Source: an uncultured Chromatiaceae bacterium (lineage in GTDB: Bacteria > Pseudomonadota > Gammaproteobacteria > Enterobacterales > Alteromonadaceae). From it: a stretch of DNA of 64,000 nucleotides. The stretch is taken from the NCBI GenBank assembly GCA_937978655.1, contig CALJUX010000038.1:1-64000 (forward strand), in the 5' to 3' direction. The position numbers and the translations under genes are program-made. This document shows positions 44,790 to 52,998 of the stretch, piece by piece (the stretch's first letter is position 1; every line of letters begins with the position of its first letter). The notes below the pieces were generated by a model that made no database searches, was not told the origin of the DNA, and saw only the letters and a list, made by a program, of their open reading frames with translations.

Positions 44790-46067
44790 ATGTTGCCAGT
44801 GTCAATCCGGTTTGCCTTGTTGTGCACTTTACTCGGCAGTGCAGCCCTGCAGGCTGCGGAACAGTTATATCAGCCCATTCCGGCCGATGCCGCGCCGGTA
44901 TTGAGCCAGCCCGGCAAGTTTCAGGTCGGCGTCAGAACAGTGAAGTTTGAGGTGCCAGCTAGTTTGCAGGTCAGTACCGGTCAGACTTACAACAGACCTT
45001 TGACCCTGGAGCTGTGGTATCCGGCCAGCGCCGCTCAGGCGCAACAGGCGGAATATCAAAACCAAACCCGCAGTGGCAAAAGCTTTAGTATCGCCGGCAG
45101 CGCATTTCGCGACGCGGCACCGGCCAGCGGCAGCGGGAAGTTGCCGGTCGTGGTGATTTCGCATGGTTACACCGGGTATCGCAGCCTGATGTTTTATCTG
45201 GCCGAGCATTTGGCCAGTCACGGTTATATCGTCGCCGGCATTGACCACACCGATTCCACCAATGCCGAAATCGACTTTGCCAAAGCACCTTTTGCCGGAT
45301 TTTTCAGTACCTTATACCACCGGGCGCGCGACCAGCAGGCCACGCTGAATTACCTGACGTCGGCGCAAAGCCCGTTGGCAGCGCTGACCAATCCAGAGAA
45401 AGCCGGCCTGATTGGTTATTCGATGGGGGGCTTTGGTGCGCTCAGCACTTTAGGCGCCTGTTATCAATTTCCGCAAGCGATGGTCAAGCAACTAACCGGC
45501 GCGTCGCAACCGGCGCAAATCGAAGCGCTGCGCAAACAGCTCAATAGCTGTAATGCCGGGCAGGCGAAGGCAGATCCACGCTGGCAAGCCGGTATATTGT
45601 TTGCTCCCTGGGGCGGTCAGTATCAGCTGTTTGAGCCGCAGTCGCTGGCAAAAATCCAGACCCCGCTGCTGTATGTCGCCGGCGATCAGGACGATATTTC
45701 CGGTTATCAGGGCATCACGCAGTTATTCCAGCACAGTGGCAGTAAGGCGCGTTATCTGCTGACTTACCACGGTGCCCGCCACAATATTGCCGCGCATCCG
45801 GCGCCTGCAGCTGCGCGTGGCAGCGAAGGCGATTATGGTCACTATGCTGAGCCGGCCTGGGATATGCAGCAGATCAACCGGGTCAATCAACATATGGTGT
45901 TAGCGATGCTGGATTGTCAGCTGAAGCAAAAAACCGACGCCTGCCAGCTGTTACCGACTGGCAACAGTCGCTCAGATGAAGGCAAAGGCTGGTCTGGATT
46001 TCCGCCGCGTTACAACACCGGCATGTCGTGGCAAACCGGTTCTGCTAACCAATCCGGTTCGAAATGA
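44790..46067 (+). CDS. Secreted alpha/beta hydrolase (dienelactone hydrolase / PAF-acetylhydrolase-like)
   Basis: The start is set at 44790, with GGAG before it; the upstream frame is within galK. The 425-residue protein has a signal peptide (to about 22), the oxyanion strand VVISHGYTGYR, the nucleophile elbow GYSMGG with Ser211, a likely acid in VAGDQDD and a histidine in GARHNIAAHP. It should be a periplasmic or secreted esterase or lipase; the substrate is unknown. It lies between galETK and the lactonase gene, and its 3' end overlaps that convergent gene by 58 bases. A role in deacylating galactolipids is a speculation from context. Confidence 0.85.
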   Translation: MLPVSIRFALLCTLLGSAALQAAEQLYQPIPADAAPVLSQPGKFQVGVRTVKFEVPASLQVSTGQTYNRPLTLELWYPASAAQAQQAEYQNQTRSGKSFSIAGSAFRDAAPASGSGKLPVVVISHGYTGYRSLMFYLAEHLASHGYIVAGIDHTDSTNAEIDFAKAPFAGFFSTLYHRARDQQATLNYLTSAQSPLAALTNPEKAGLIGYSMGGFGALSTLGACYQFPQAMVKQLTGASQPAQIEALRKQLNSCNAGQAKADPRWQAGILFAPWGGQYQLFEPQSLAKIQTPLLYVAGDQDDISGYQGITQLFQHSGSKARYLLTYHGARHNIAAHPAPAAARGSEGDYGHYAEPAWDMQQINRVNQHMVLAMLDCQLKQKTDACQLLPTGNSRSDEGKGWSGFPPRYNTGMSWQTGSANQSGSK

Positions 46068-46963
46068 CAGAGGGATTCCGCCACCGCCAGTGGCCGGGAT
46101 AACTGATAGATAAACACATCGCCGGCGGCTGGCTGTTCTGACAGTTGCCGGGCATCGAGGCCAAGCCGGGACGTGGTGACAAACAATAAATCACCATGTT
46201 CACCGCCAAGCGCAACGCTGGACGGCTGCGACACTGGTAAGGTCAGCGTCAGACAAACTTGTCCTTGTGGATCCAGCCGCACTACAGTGCTGGTACCCCA
46301 AAGCGCGGTCCAGACATGGTCTTCAGCATCGACTGTGGCGCCATCCGGCGAGGCATTGTCAGCAAATTCGGCAAACAAACGCGGCTGACTGAGCGACGCG
46401 GGTTCAGCGCCAAATTCATATTGCCAAATCTGATGACGGGGCGAATCGGCGTGGTACATGCGCCGGCCATCAAGGCTCCAGCACAGGCCATTAGAAATCT
46501 GAATGTGGCGTAAATGACACACCGCCTGACCCTGGCGGTTGAGTTGATACAAAGCGCCGGCCTGTGCAGACTGCGACGGGGTTTCGACCATAGTGCCGGC
46601 CCAAAACCGGCCCTGACGATCGGTGCGGCCGTCGTTAAACCGGTTGCCGCTGATATGTTGTTCCGGGCGGGCCAGCCAGCGCAACGCGCCGGTCTGCGGG
46701 TGAAACAGCGCAAAACCACTTTCTAATGCCAGTACCAACTGATACGGCGCGTCCGCGCCAACATTCAGCAAACCAAAACTGCCGATCCGTTCCGGCAGCG
46801 CCAGCTGGTGCACCTGACGCAGATCTGCACTTAACCAGTGCAATAGACCTGCTTCGATATCCACCCAGTGAAAGCGTTGTAACAGCGGATGCCATAAAGC
46901 GTTTTCTCCCAGTACATTTTGTACCGGGATGCGCTGCAGCAATCTCGTTGTGACTGAATTCAT
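46010..46963 (-). CDS. SMP-30/gluconolactonase-type sugar lactonase
   Basis: This 317-residue six-bladed beta-propeller of the SMP-30/LRE family hydrolyses an aldonolactone. Metal ligands are visible: Glu20 in NVLGENALWHP, Asn in GNRFNDGRTD, and Asn/Asp in the segment ISNGLCWSLDG and the SPDGATVD region. Given dgoK and a galactose-dehydrogenase-like SDR nearby, the likely substrate is D-galactonolactone (De Ley-Doudoroff pathway); arabinono- or gluconolactone remain possible. It is divergent from glpK. A perfect operator-like palindrome lies 11 bases upstream of its start, so it is probably repressed by a LacI-family protein not in this window. Confidence 0.9.
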   Translation of the reverse strand: MNSVTTRLLQRIPVQNVLGENALWHPLLQRFHWVDIEAGLLHWLSADLRQVHQLALPERIGSFGLLNVGADAPYQLVLALESGFALFHPQTGALRWLARPEQHISGNRFNDGRTDRQGRFWAGTMVETPSQSAQAGALYQLNRQGQAVCHLRHIQISNGLCWSLDGRRMYHADSPRHQIWQYEFGAEPASLSQPRLFAEFADNASPDGATVDAEDHVWTALWGTSTVVRLDPQGQVCLTLTLPVSQPSSVALGGEHGDLLFVTTSRLGLDARQLSEQPAAGDVFIYQLSRPLAVAESLCHFEPDWLAEPVCHDMPVL

Positions 46964-46973
46964 CTCACTATCC

Positions 46974-46987
46974 CTGAAACGTTTCAG
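46974..46987. promoter_or_regulatory. LacI/Cra-type operator palindrome upstream of the lactonase gene
   Basis: CTGAAACGTTTCAG is a perfect 14-base palindrome with a central CG, the form of GalR/LacI-family operators, and matches the Cra/FruR core TGAAACGTTTCA. It lies 11-24 bases before the lactonase start and about 165 bases upstream of glpK, so it could affect both. Confidence 0.65.
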
Positions 46988-47135
46988 TGCCGGAGAATAT
47001 CAAGAAAACGCCGCCGAACATAGCAAGCATTGCACCAGAAATTGGCTGCGCGCCCTAAAAGAATGCAGGTCATCGCTGCAAAAAACTGTTGCCAATAACC
47101 CTGACAATCGGCAAGCTAGCCTTTATTATATTATA

Positions 47136-47146
47136 AATATGATTTA
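47136..47146. promoter_or_regulatory. AT-rich motif overlapping the glpK leader
   Basis: AATATGATTTA shares AATATGAT with the dgo intergenic site (52190-52200); the two agree at 10 of 11 positions when TAAATCATATT is read on the minus strand. It is weak evidence for co-control with the galactose genes. Confidence 0.3.
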
Positions 47147-47151
47147 CTAAG

Positions 47152-48630
47152 ATGCAGAACTACATTTTATCGATAGATCAAGGCACGACCAGCAGCAGAG
47201 CCATTCTGTTTAATCTGGAAGGCCAGCCGGTAGCCAGCGAACAACAAAGTTTTACCCAGCATTATCCGCACAATGGCTGGGTTGAACATGACCCGCAGGA
47301 CATCTGGCAGACCGTGTTGCACTGCAGCCGGCAAGTACTGGCCAAGCAACAGATCAGCCCTGAGCAGGTGACCGCGATTGGCATCACCAATCAACGCGAA
47401 ACCACACTGGTCTGGGACAAACACACAGGTGAAACTGTGTATCGGGCCATTGTCTGGCAAGACCGCCGCACCACGGCCTATTGTGAAGCGCTGCAAAGTG
47501 ACGCGGTGAATGAACTGATTGCCGCCAAAACCGGCTTGTTGCTGGACCCCTACTTCTCGGCGACCAAGATCCGCTGGATTTTAGATCAGGTGCCTGGCGC
47601 GGCAGAACGGGCGGCCGCCGGCGATTTGTTATTTGGCACCGTCGACTGTTTCCTGCTGTGGCGCTTAAGCGGCGGCGCTGTGCATCGCACTGACGCCACC
47701 AATGCATCCCGCACCATGTTGTACAACATCCACCAACATTGCTGGGATGCGGAGTTGCTCAGCTTATTTGGCATTCCCGCCGCCATGTTGCCGGAAGTGA
47801 TGGATTCGTCTGCGGATTTTGGCCTGACCGCCGCCGATATTTTTGGTGCACCGGTACCAGTGTACGGCATCGCCGGCGACCAGCAGGCTGCCTTGTTTGG
47901 CCATGCCTGTTTTGACACCGGCATGGCCAAAAGCACCTATGGCACCGGCTGCTTTCTGATGCTGAACACCGGCGACAAAGCACTCAAATCCGAAAACCGG
48001 CTGCTGACGACTATTGCCTATCAACTGAACGGCAAAGCCACTTATGCCATCGAGGGCAGTATTTTTATGGCCGGCGCGACCATGCAATGGATAGTCGAAG
48101 GCCTGAAACTGCTACGCCACGCTGGTGAAAGTGAAGCCATGGTCAAAGACGTGCCGCTCGATCACGGCGTATTTCTGGTGCCGTCTTTTACCGGCCTTGG
48201 CGCGCCTTATTGGGACCCGAATGCGCGTGGCGCCATTTTGGGCCTGACGCGGGATTCCGGTATCAGTTCTATCGTAGCGGCAGCGTTGCAATCGGTCGGT
48301 TATCAAACCAAAGACTTGCAAAAAGCGATGGAACGCGACGGTATCCGGCCCAATGTGCTGCGGGTCGACGGCGGCATGGTGAAAAACAACTGGGTGCTCA
48401 GTTTCCTCGCCGACATTCTGGGCGCCGTCGTGGAACGGCCACAAATCACTGAAACCACCGCCTTGGGTGTCGCCTATCTGGCCGGTTTACAGGCCGGCAT
48501 CTATCAGTCAACCGAACAACTGGCCGGAATGTGGCATTGTGAACGGCGCTTTCAGCCGTCGATCTGTGCCGAGCAACGCAATCATCTGTATCACCAATGG
48601 TTACATGCCGTGGCAAAAGTGCGGCTATAA
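47152..48630 (+). CDS. glpK: Glycerol kinase
   Basis: The 492-residue FGGY-family kinase converts glycerol to glycerol-3-phosphate. The N-terminus SIDQGTTSSRAILF, NQRETT, the WQDRR active-site segment, and the C-terminal GLGAPYWDPNARG and RVDGGMVKNNW motifs match GlpK, and the length is close to E. coli's 502. It is followed by glpD 113 bases downstream. No strong ribosome site is seen before the ATG. No glycerol facilitator (GlpF) or GlpR gene is present in the window. Confidence 0.97.
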   Translation: MQNYILSIDQGTTSSRAILFNLEGQPVASEQQSFTQHYPHNGWVEHDPQDIWQTVLHCSRQVLAKQQISPEQVTAIGITNQRETTLVWDKHTGETVYRAIVWQDRRTTAYCEALQSDAVNELIAAKTGLLLDPYFSATKIRWILDQVPGAAERAAAGDLLFGTVDCFLLWRLSGGAVHRTDATNASRTMLYNIHQHCWDAELLSLFGIPAAMLPEVMDSSADFGLTAADIFGAPVPVYGIAGDQQAALFGHACFDTGMAKSTYGTGCFLMLNTGDKALKSENRLLTTIAYQLNGKATYAIEGSIFMAGATMQWIVEGLKLLRHAGESEAMVKDVPLDHGVFLVPSFTGLGAPYWDPNARGAILGLTRDSGISSIVAAALQSVGYQTKDLQKAMERDGIRPNVLRVDGGMVKNNWVLSFLADILGAVVERPQITETTALGVAYLAGLQAGIYQSTEQLAGMWHCERRFQPSICAEQRNHLYHQWLHAVAKVRL

Positions 48631-48700
48631 GCCGCCTCCCGCCATTGTTTCCCAACTAATCCGAGCAGTTAAACCGATCTGACACCTTGCGAGCCGCGTA

Positions 48701-48729
48701 TTGACTGTTTATTATGGTATTTATCTTAT
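48701..48729 (+). promoter_or_regulatory. Candidate sigma-70 promoter for glpD
   Basis: TTGACT (48701-48706) and TCTTAT (48724-48729) are spaced 17 bases, 14 bases before the glpD start. The region is AT-rich. Confidence 0.35.
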
Positions 48730-48743
48730 AAATAAGAAAAGTA

Positions 48744-50261
48744 ATGATGAACAACAATTCCAGCGCAGAACTTTTTGACCTGCTGGTCATCGGTGGGGGC
48801 ATTAACGGCTGCGGTATTGCTGCAGATGCCGCCAGCCGGGGCCTGAAAGTGCTGTTGTGTGAACAGCAGGATTTAGCCGCCGCCACATCTTCCAATAGCA
48901 GTAAACTGATCCATGGTGGCCTGCGCTATCTGGAGCACTATGAATTCCGCCTGGTGCGCGAGGCGCTGGCTGAACGCGAAGTCCTGTTAAAAGTTGCGCC
49001 GCATATTATCTGGCCGCTGCGTTTCCGGTTGCCACACCAGCCGCACTTACGGCCGGCGCTGTTGATCCGGCTTGGTTTGTTTTTATACGACCATCTGGCA
49101 CGACGCGTCACATTGCCGGCGTCGACAGGGATCCGCTTTGGCGGGCAGGACCCGCTGGTACCTGCGATCCGGCGCGGTTTTGAATATTCCGACGCCTGGG
49201 TCGATGATTCACGACTGGTCGTGCTCAATGCGATGGCAGCGCAGCACCATGGTGCCACAGTGCTGACCAACACACGCTGTGTCGCGGTCAAGCGGGACGG
49301 CGCACTGTGGCAGGCTGAATTGTTCGAGCACACGCAGGGCCAGACCCGGCATTTTCAGGCCCGGGCCGTCGTGAATGCCGCCGGGCCCTGGGTCGCCAGT
49401 TTGTTTGAGCAGACCTTGCCGGGCCCAACGCCGCAAAAAATCCGTCTGGTCAAAGGCAGCCATATCGTGGTGCCAAAACTACACAACGACCGGCACGCCT
49501 ATATTCTGCAAAATGAAGATCAACGCATTGTCTTTGTGATCCCCTATGAGGATGACTTCAGTCTGGTTGGCACCACAGATGTGGATTATCAGGGCGATCC
49601 GGCGCAAGTCGCGATTAGCGCTGCGGAAACTGACTATCTGCTGCAAATCAGCAACAGCTATTTCCGCCAGAAAATCAGCCGGCAAGATATCCGCCAAAGT
49701 TACGCCGGCGTGCGGCCACTGCTGGATGACGAAGCAGACAGTGCGCAAGCCGTGACCCGCGACTACAAACTGGAGCTGGATGCGCCTGGCGATGGCGCGC
49801 CGCTGCTGTCGGTATTTGGCGGCAAAATCACCACTTACCGCAAACTGGCGCAGGCCGCAGTCGACCGTTTGTCTGGCGTATTTCCCCAAATGGGCGCATG
49901 TCGCACCGCACAACAGCCCCTGCCCGGCGGCGATTTTGCCAGCCAAAGCCAATTGCTGCGCGAACTACAGCAACATTATGCCTTTGTGCCGGTGGCGGTG
50001 TTGAGCCGGTATGTACGCAGCTACGGTACTCTGAGCTTTCAGCTGCTCGAAGGCTGCAGCAGCATCATCGATTTAGGGGAAGATTTTGGTCACGGCCTGT
50101 ATCAGGCCGAAGTGACTTATTTATTGAACCGGGAATGGGCAACCAACGCGTCTGACATCCTGTGGCGGCGATCAAAACTCGGTTTGCGCCTCGATCGTCA
50201 ACAACAGCAACGCTTGCAGGAGTTTATTGCAGGGCGACAACAAGCCGGCAAGGTGGCCTGA
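48744..50261 (+). CDS. glpD: Aerobic glycerol-3-phosphate dehydrogenase
   Basis: The 505-residue FAD enzyme oxidises glycerol-3-phosphate to dihydroxyacetone phosphate at the inner membrane, passing electrons to quinone. N-terminal FAD motif VIGGGINGCGIAADAASRG, the SSNSSKLIHGGLRYL segment and the PYEDDFSLVGTTDVDY region are typical of GlpD. The length matches E. coli GlpD (501). It forms a functional pair with glpK. A terminator follows the stop. Confidence 0.97.
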   Translation: MMNNNSSAELFDLLVIGGGINGCGIAADAASRGLKVLLCEQQDLAAATSSNSSKLIHGGLRYLEHYEFRLVREALAEREVLLKVAPHIIWPLRFRLPHQPHLRPALLIRLGLFLYDHLARRVTLPASTGIRFGGQDPLVPAIRRGFEYSDAWVDDSRLVVLNAMAAQHHGATVLTNTRCVAVKRDGALWQAELFEHTQGQTRHFQARAVVNAAGPWVASLFEQTLPGPTPQKIRLVKGSHIVVPKLHNDRHAYILQNEDQRIVFVIPYEDDFSLVGTTDVDYQGDPAQVAISAAETDYLLQISNSYFRQKISRQDIRQSYAGVRPLLDDEADSAQAVTRDYKLELDAPGDGAPLLSVFGGKITTYRKLAQAAVDRLSGVFPQMGACRTAQQPLPGGDFASQSQLLRELQQHYAFVPVAVLSRYVRSYGTLSFQLLEGCSSIIDLGEDFGHGLYQAEVTYLLNREWATNASDILWRRSKLGLRLDRQQQQRLQEFIAGRQQAGKVA

Positions 50262-50273
50262 ACCTCACCCCAT

Positions 50274-50302
50274 CAAGCCGGCCACGTGCCGGCTTGCTTT
50301 TT
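50274..50302 (+). terminator. Terminator after glpD
   Basis: CAAGCCGGC (50274-50282) pairs with GCCGGCTTG (50288-50296), loop CACGT, followed by CTTTTT. Confidence 0.85.
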
Positions 50303-50316
50303 GCGCTGCAGTCCCG

Positions 50317-51324
50317 TCAGGCCTGACAACCTAAGATGGCCGATCCGGTTGTCACAATCACACCTGTGCGGCGTTGTTCTTGCGCCAACCAGCCAAAACC
50401 TGCCAGGGTGGCATCGGTAATATCAAAAGTGCGCACGCGAAAACCCGCCAGCTGCAACGCTTCCTGATAGCAAAAATTCAGCCGTGGATTGCCGGCAAGC
50501 ACCACATCACAATCGTCACCGGCACAAGGTTCATTCGCTTGCCAACCCCGGACGTCAGCGCCCACCAGGATGCCGGACAAATAAGCACTGGCCTGAGACG
50601 GTGTCATATCGCCGAACAGCTGACCGGTCCTGACCGCAAACAACTGATGCAGCCAATGCAAGCCGGCAGCGCCCTGCATTTGCTGGTAACCACGGATAAA
50701 ACTGGCCGGACAAAACTCGGTGGCATCTTCAGCCTGTTGTAATAATACGCTGTGCTGTGTCAACAGCGCATACAGTTCGCCAGTCATGCTGGTGCGAAAA
50801 TGCCTGATCTCACCATGTTCCAGCCAGACCCATTTGGTATGGGTGCCGGGCAGACAAATTAACTGCCGACCCAGACGCAGCTCAGGTGCCAGCTGCAACA
50901 AGCCGAGGATCTGCACTTCTTCACCCCGCATCACATCGTCGCCGCCTTCCGGCAACGCACAACGTAAGCCGGTCGACAACCACAACGCCATATCCGGGCA
51001 CTGGCCTTGTACCAACGCTGGTAACAGGGCTTGCGGCAAACAAGGCGTAGGCAGATAACGGGTTTGATACCAGCCTAAAGACGAAGTGATGTGGCCAGCC
51101 ATATAAACCTGCAGCGTCGCGTCCTGCCGTAACCAGTCACCGACCGCAGTTAATAAAGTCTGGCGGAATTGTCCGCGCGCAGCCGCAACACCGGGGCCGC
51201 TGGCGCTCGCCAGCACCTTCGGCAACAAAACGCCAGGCTGGCATAAAAAGGCTTTTAACTGGCTGGCGCCCCAGTCGATGGCAATGAAAGCTGGTTCAGT
51301 CACTGAGACTAATCCCGCCATCAA
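50317..51324 (-). CDS. dgoK: 2-dehydro-3-deoxygalactonokinase
   Basis: This 335-residue DgoK-family kinase phosphorylates 2-keto-3-deoxygalactonate in the De Ley-Doudoroff route. Family features are the N-terminal FIAIDWGASQLKAF, MRGEEVQILG and CLPGTHTKWVW. The start is uncertain: ATG 51324 overlaps the SDR gene by 29 bases, while GTG 51303 gives an N-terminus closer to E. coli DgoK. It is the downstream gene of an SDR-dgoK operon. The dehydratase (DgoD) and aldolase (DgoA) genes are not in the window. Confidence 0.93.
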   Translation of the reverse strand: MMAGLVSVTEPAFIAIDWGASQLKAFLCQPGVLLPKVLASASGPGVAAARGQFRQTLLTAVGDWLRQDATLQVYMAGHITSSLGWYQTRYLPTPCLPQALLPALVQGQCPDMALWLSTGLRCALPEGGDDVMRGEEVQILGLLQLAPELRLGRQLICLPGTHTKWVWLEHGEIRHFRTSMTGELYALLTQHSVLLQQAEDATEFCPASFIRGYQQMQGAAGLHWLHQLFAVRTGQLFGDMTPSQASAYLSGILVGADVRGWQANEPCAGDDCDVVLAGNPRLNFCYQEALQLAGFRVRTFDITDATLAGFGWLAQEQRRTGVIVTTGSAILGCQA

Positions 51325-52057
51325 TTTGGATCGCTTGCCCGGTGATCATCACGCTTTGTTCCGACGCCAGAAATAACGCCAGATTGGCGACATCTTCCGG
51401 CTGGATAAACCGTTTCAGCGCACTGTCTTCGAGCCAGCGTTGTTGCTGCTCAGGCGTGAACCAGCTATTGAGCTGCCGCTCAGTGCGAACCCAGCCCGGC
51501 AACACCGCATTGACCCGCACGCCGTGAGCGCCGGCTTCGCGTGCCAAGGCCTTGGTCAGGCCAATCAGACCGGCTTTGGCCGTCACATAGCCCGCCATAT
51601 CCACCTTGCCGGTCACCGCGACTACAGAGCTGAAGTTAATCACCGAAGCAGAGGCCTGCTGCTGCAAAAACGGCAAAGCCACCTGAGTGGCAAAAAATGC
51701 TGCATCCAGATTCACCGCATGGCATTGCCGCCAGTTTGCCGGCGTCACCTGCGCGGTTGGCATGCGCTGATCATTGGCAACATTATTGACCAGCACATCA
51801 AGCCGGCAAAAACGCTGCGCCGCTGCTTCAATCGCTTGCTGTAATGCCTGCACATCTGTGACGTCGACCGCCGCAAAGCTCACGCGCTCAGCCGGCAGTT
51901 CAGCAAGTAGCGCCGCACCGGCTTCAGCATTTAAATCAATAAAGGCAACGTGGCAGCCCTGCTGCACAAAAGTGCGCACCATAGTCGCGCCAATGCCGGT
52001 CGCGCCGCCGGTGATAAACACGGCTTTATCACGTAAACAAGAATACAGAGCTGTCAT
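51296..52057 (-). CDS. SDR oxidoreductase, probable galactose 1-dehydrogenase
   Basis: The start is set at 52057 (MTALYSCL); the frame extends 17 codons upstream without a ribosome site. The 253-residue classical SDR has TGGATGIG for NAD(P), NNVAND, catalytic Ser in INFSSVV, and YxxxK as YVTAK. The NNxANDxR segment resembles galactose dehydrogenases of Rhizobium/Pseudomonas type, and the gene overlaps dgoK, so oxidation of D-galactose to galactonolactone is likely. Related SDRs use arabinose or fucose, which cannot be excluded. Confidence 0.85.
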   Translation of the reverse strand: MTALYSCLRDKAVFITGGATGIGATMVRTFVQQGCHVAFIDLNAEAGAALLAELPAERVSFAAVDVTDVQALQQAIEAAAQRFCRLDVLVNNVANDQRMPTAQVTPANWRQCHAVNLDAAFFATQVALPFLQQQASASVINFSSVVAVTGKVDMAGYVTAKAGLIGLTKALAREAGAHGVRVNAVLPGWVRTERQLNSWFTPEQQQRWLEDSALKRFIQPEDVANLALFLASEQSVMITGQAIQIDGGISLSD

Positions 52058-52162
52058 GCTAATGTGTTCAATCTGAAATTCAGCCAATCGGGAAGTCGCA
52101 CGCGGCACAGGCCAGAACAGACAAAAGCCAGGATTGCAGCGGCTACCAGAAACAATGCAAAA

Positions 52163-52200
52163 AGTTATATCACAGTCTGGTGTATTTTAATATGATATAT
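52163..52200. promoter_or_regulatory. Candidate operator region between the SDR gene and dgoR-like gene
   Basis: TTATATCA (52166-52173) and TGATATAT (52193-52200) are in inverted orientation, about 19 bases apart. The right arm matches the motif at galE and the galactosidase genes. It lies in the 169-base divergent promoter region, a good place for DgoR-type autoregulation. Confidence 0.5.
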
Positions 52201-52226
52201 CCCACATAGCCGGACGGACCATACCG

Positions 52227-52928
52227 ATGAAAAACGAACCTATTCAAAACCTGACCCATCAACTGACACATGACCTGGGTTTGGCCATAGTTCAGGGTGT
52301 TTATCCGGTTGGCAGCGGCATGCCGTCGGAAGCCGAACTCTGCATCCGGCACAATGTCAGCCGCAGCGCAACGCGCGAAGCGGTGAAAATGTTATCCGCC
52401 AAAGGCTTACTGACATCCAGACCGAAACAGGGCATCCGCGTCTTACCGGAAAGCAACTGGAATATGTTTGATACCGACGTACTGCGCTGGATCTTAAGCA
52501 GTAAACCTTCGTTGTCCTTGCTGCTAGAGTTCACCCAGGTCCGCGTCGTGCTGGAACCTCAGGCCGCCGCACTGGCCGCCACCTCCGCCTCCGACGCGCA
52601 GATCGCGAATATTGAAAAAGCCTTAAAACGCATGGCCGACGCCGACGAAGGCCTGGACGACCCGCTGGACGCCGACATTGCCTTTCACAGCGCCGTGCTG
52701 GCCGCCAGCAACAACAGATTTCTGCTGCAATTAACCGAATTTATCAGCACCGCACTGCGGGTCAGTATCCGCTACACCAACCGGATCAAAGGCGTGCCCG
52801 GTGCCGACGTGCAAAAACACGGCGACATCCTGCGCGCTATTCAGGCACGTGACCCAAAACAAGCGCGCCATACCGTCGAAGTGTTGCTGGAAGAAGCCAT
52901 TCAGCTGATTGAATCCAAGCTCGAATAA
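52227..52928 (+). CDS. FadR/GntR-family regulator, DgoR-like
   Basis: The 233-residue protein has an N-terminal winged helix (GLAIVQGVYPVGSGMPSEAEL, then VSRSATREAVKMLSAKGL) and an all-helical FCD effector domain with metal-type residues (DADIAFHSAVL, HGDILRAI). Neighbouring dgoK and SDR suggest it senses galactonate or a related sugar acid and represses the divergent operon; in E. coli DgoR does so with galactonate. The motif TGATATAT in its promoter and at galE and the galactosidase genes may be its site. A terminator follows. Confidence 0.88.
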   Translation: MKNEPIQNLTHQLTHDLGLAIVQGVYPVGSGMPSEAELCIRHNVSRSATREAVKMLSAKGLLTSRPKQGIRVLPESNWNMFDTDVLRWILSSKPSLSLLLEFTQVRVVLEPQAAALAATSASDAQIANIEKALKRMADADEGLDDPLDADIAFHSAVLAASNNRFLLQLTEFISTALRVSIRYTNRIKGVPGADVQKHGDILRAIQARDPKQARHTVEVLLEEAIQLIESKLE

Positions 52929-52951
52929 TCTTCACCACGCTTTATTAAATC

Positions 52952-52976
52952 AGCCCGCCGCAGCGGGCTTTTTTAT
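52952..52976 (+). terminator. Terminator after the dgoR-like gene
   Basis: AGCCCGC (52952-52958) pairs with GCGGGCT (52963-52969), loop CGCA, then a T run. It also lies just past the end of the convergent alpha-galactosidase gene. Confidence 0.85.
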
Positions 52977-52998
52977 TGGCCGGCAACTGCGCGGCGGT

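Noticed and set aside
46929..47150. A small gene in the lactonase-glpK intergenic region
   Set aside because: Its start lies inside the lactonase gene, no ribosome site, and it crosses the operator palindrome.
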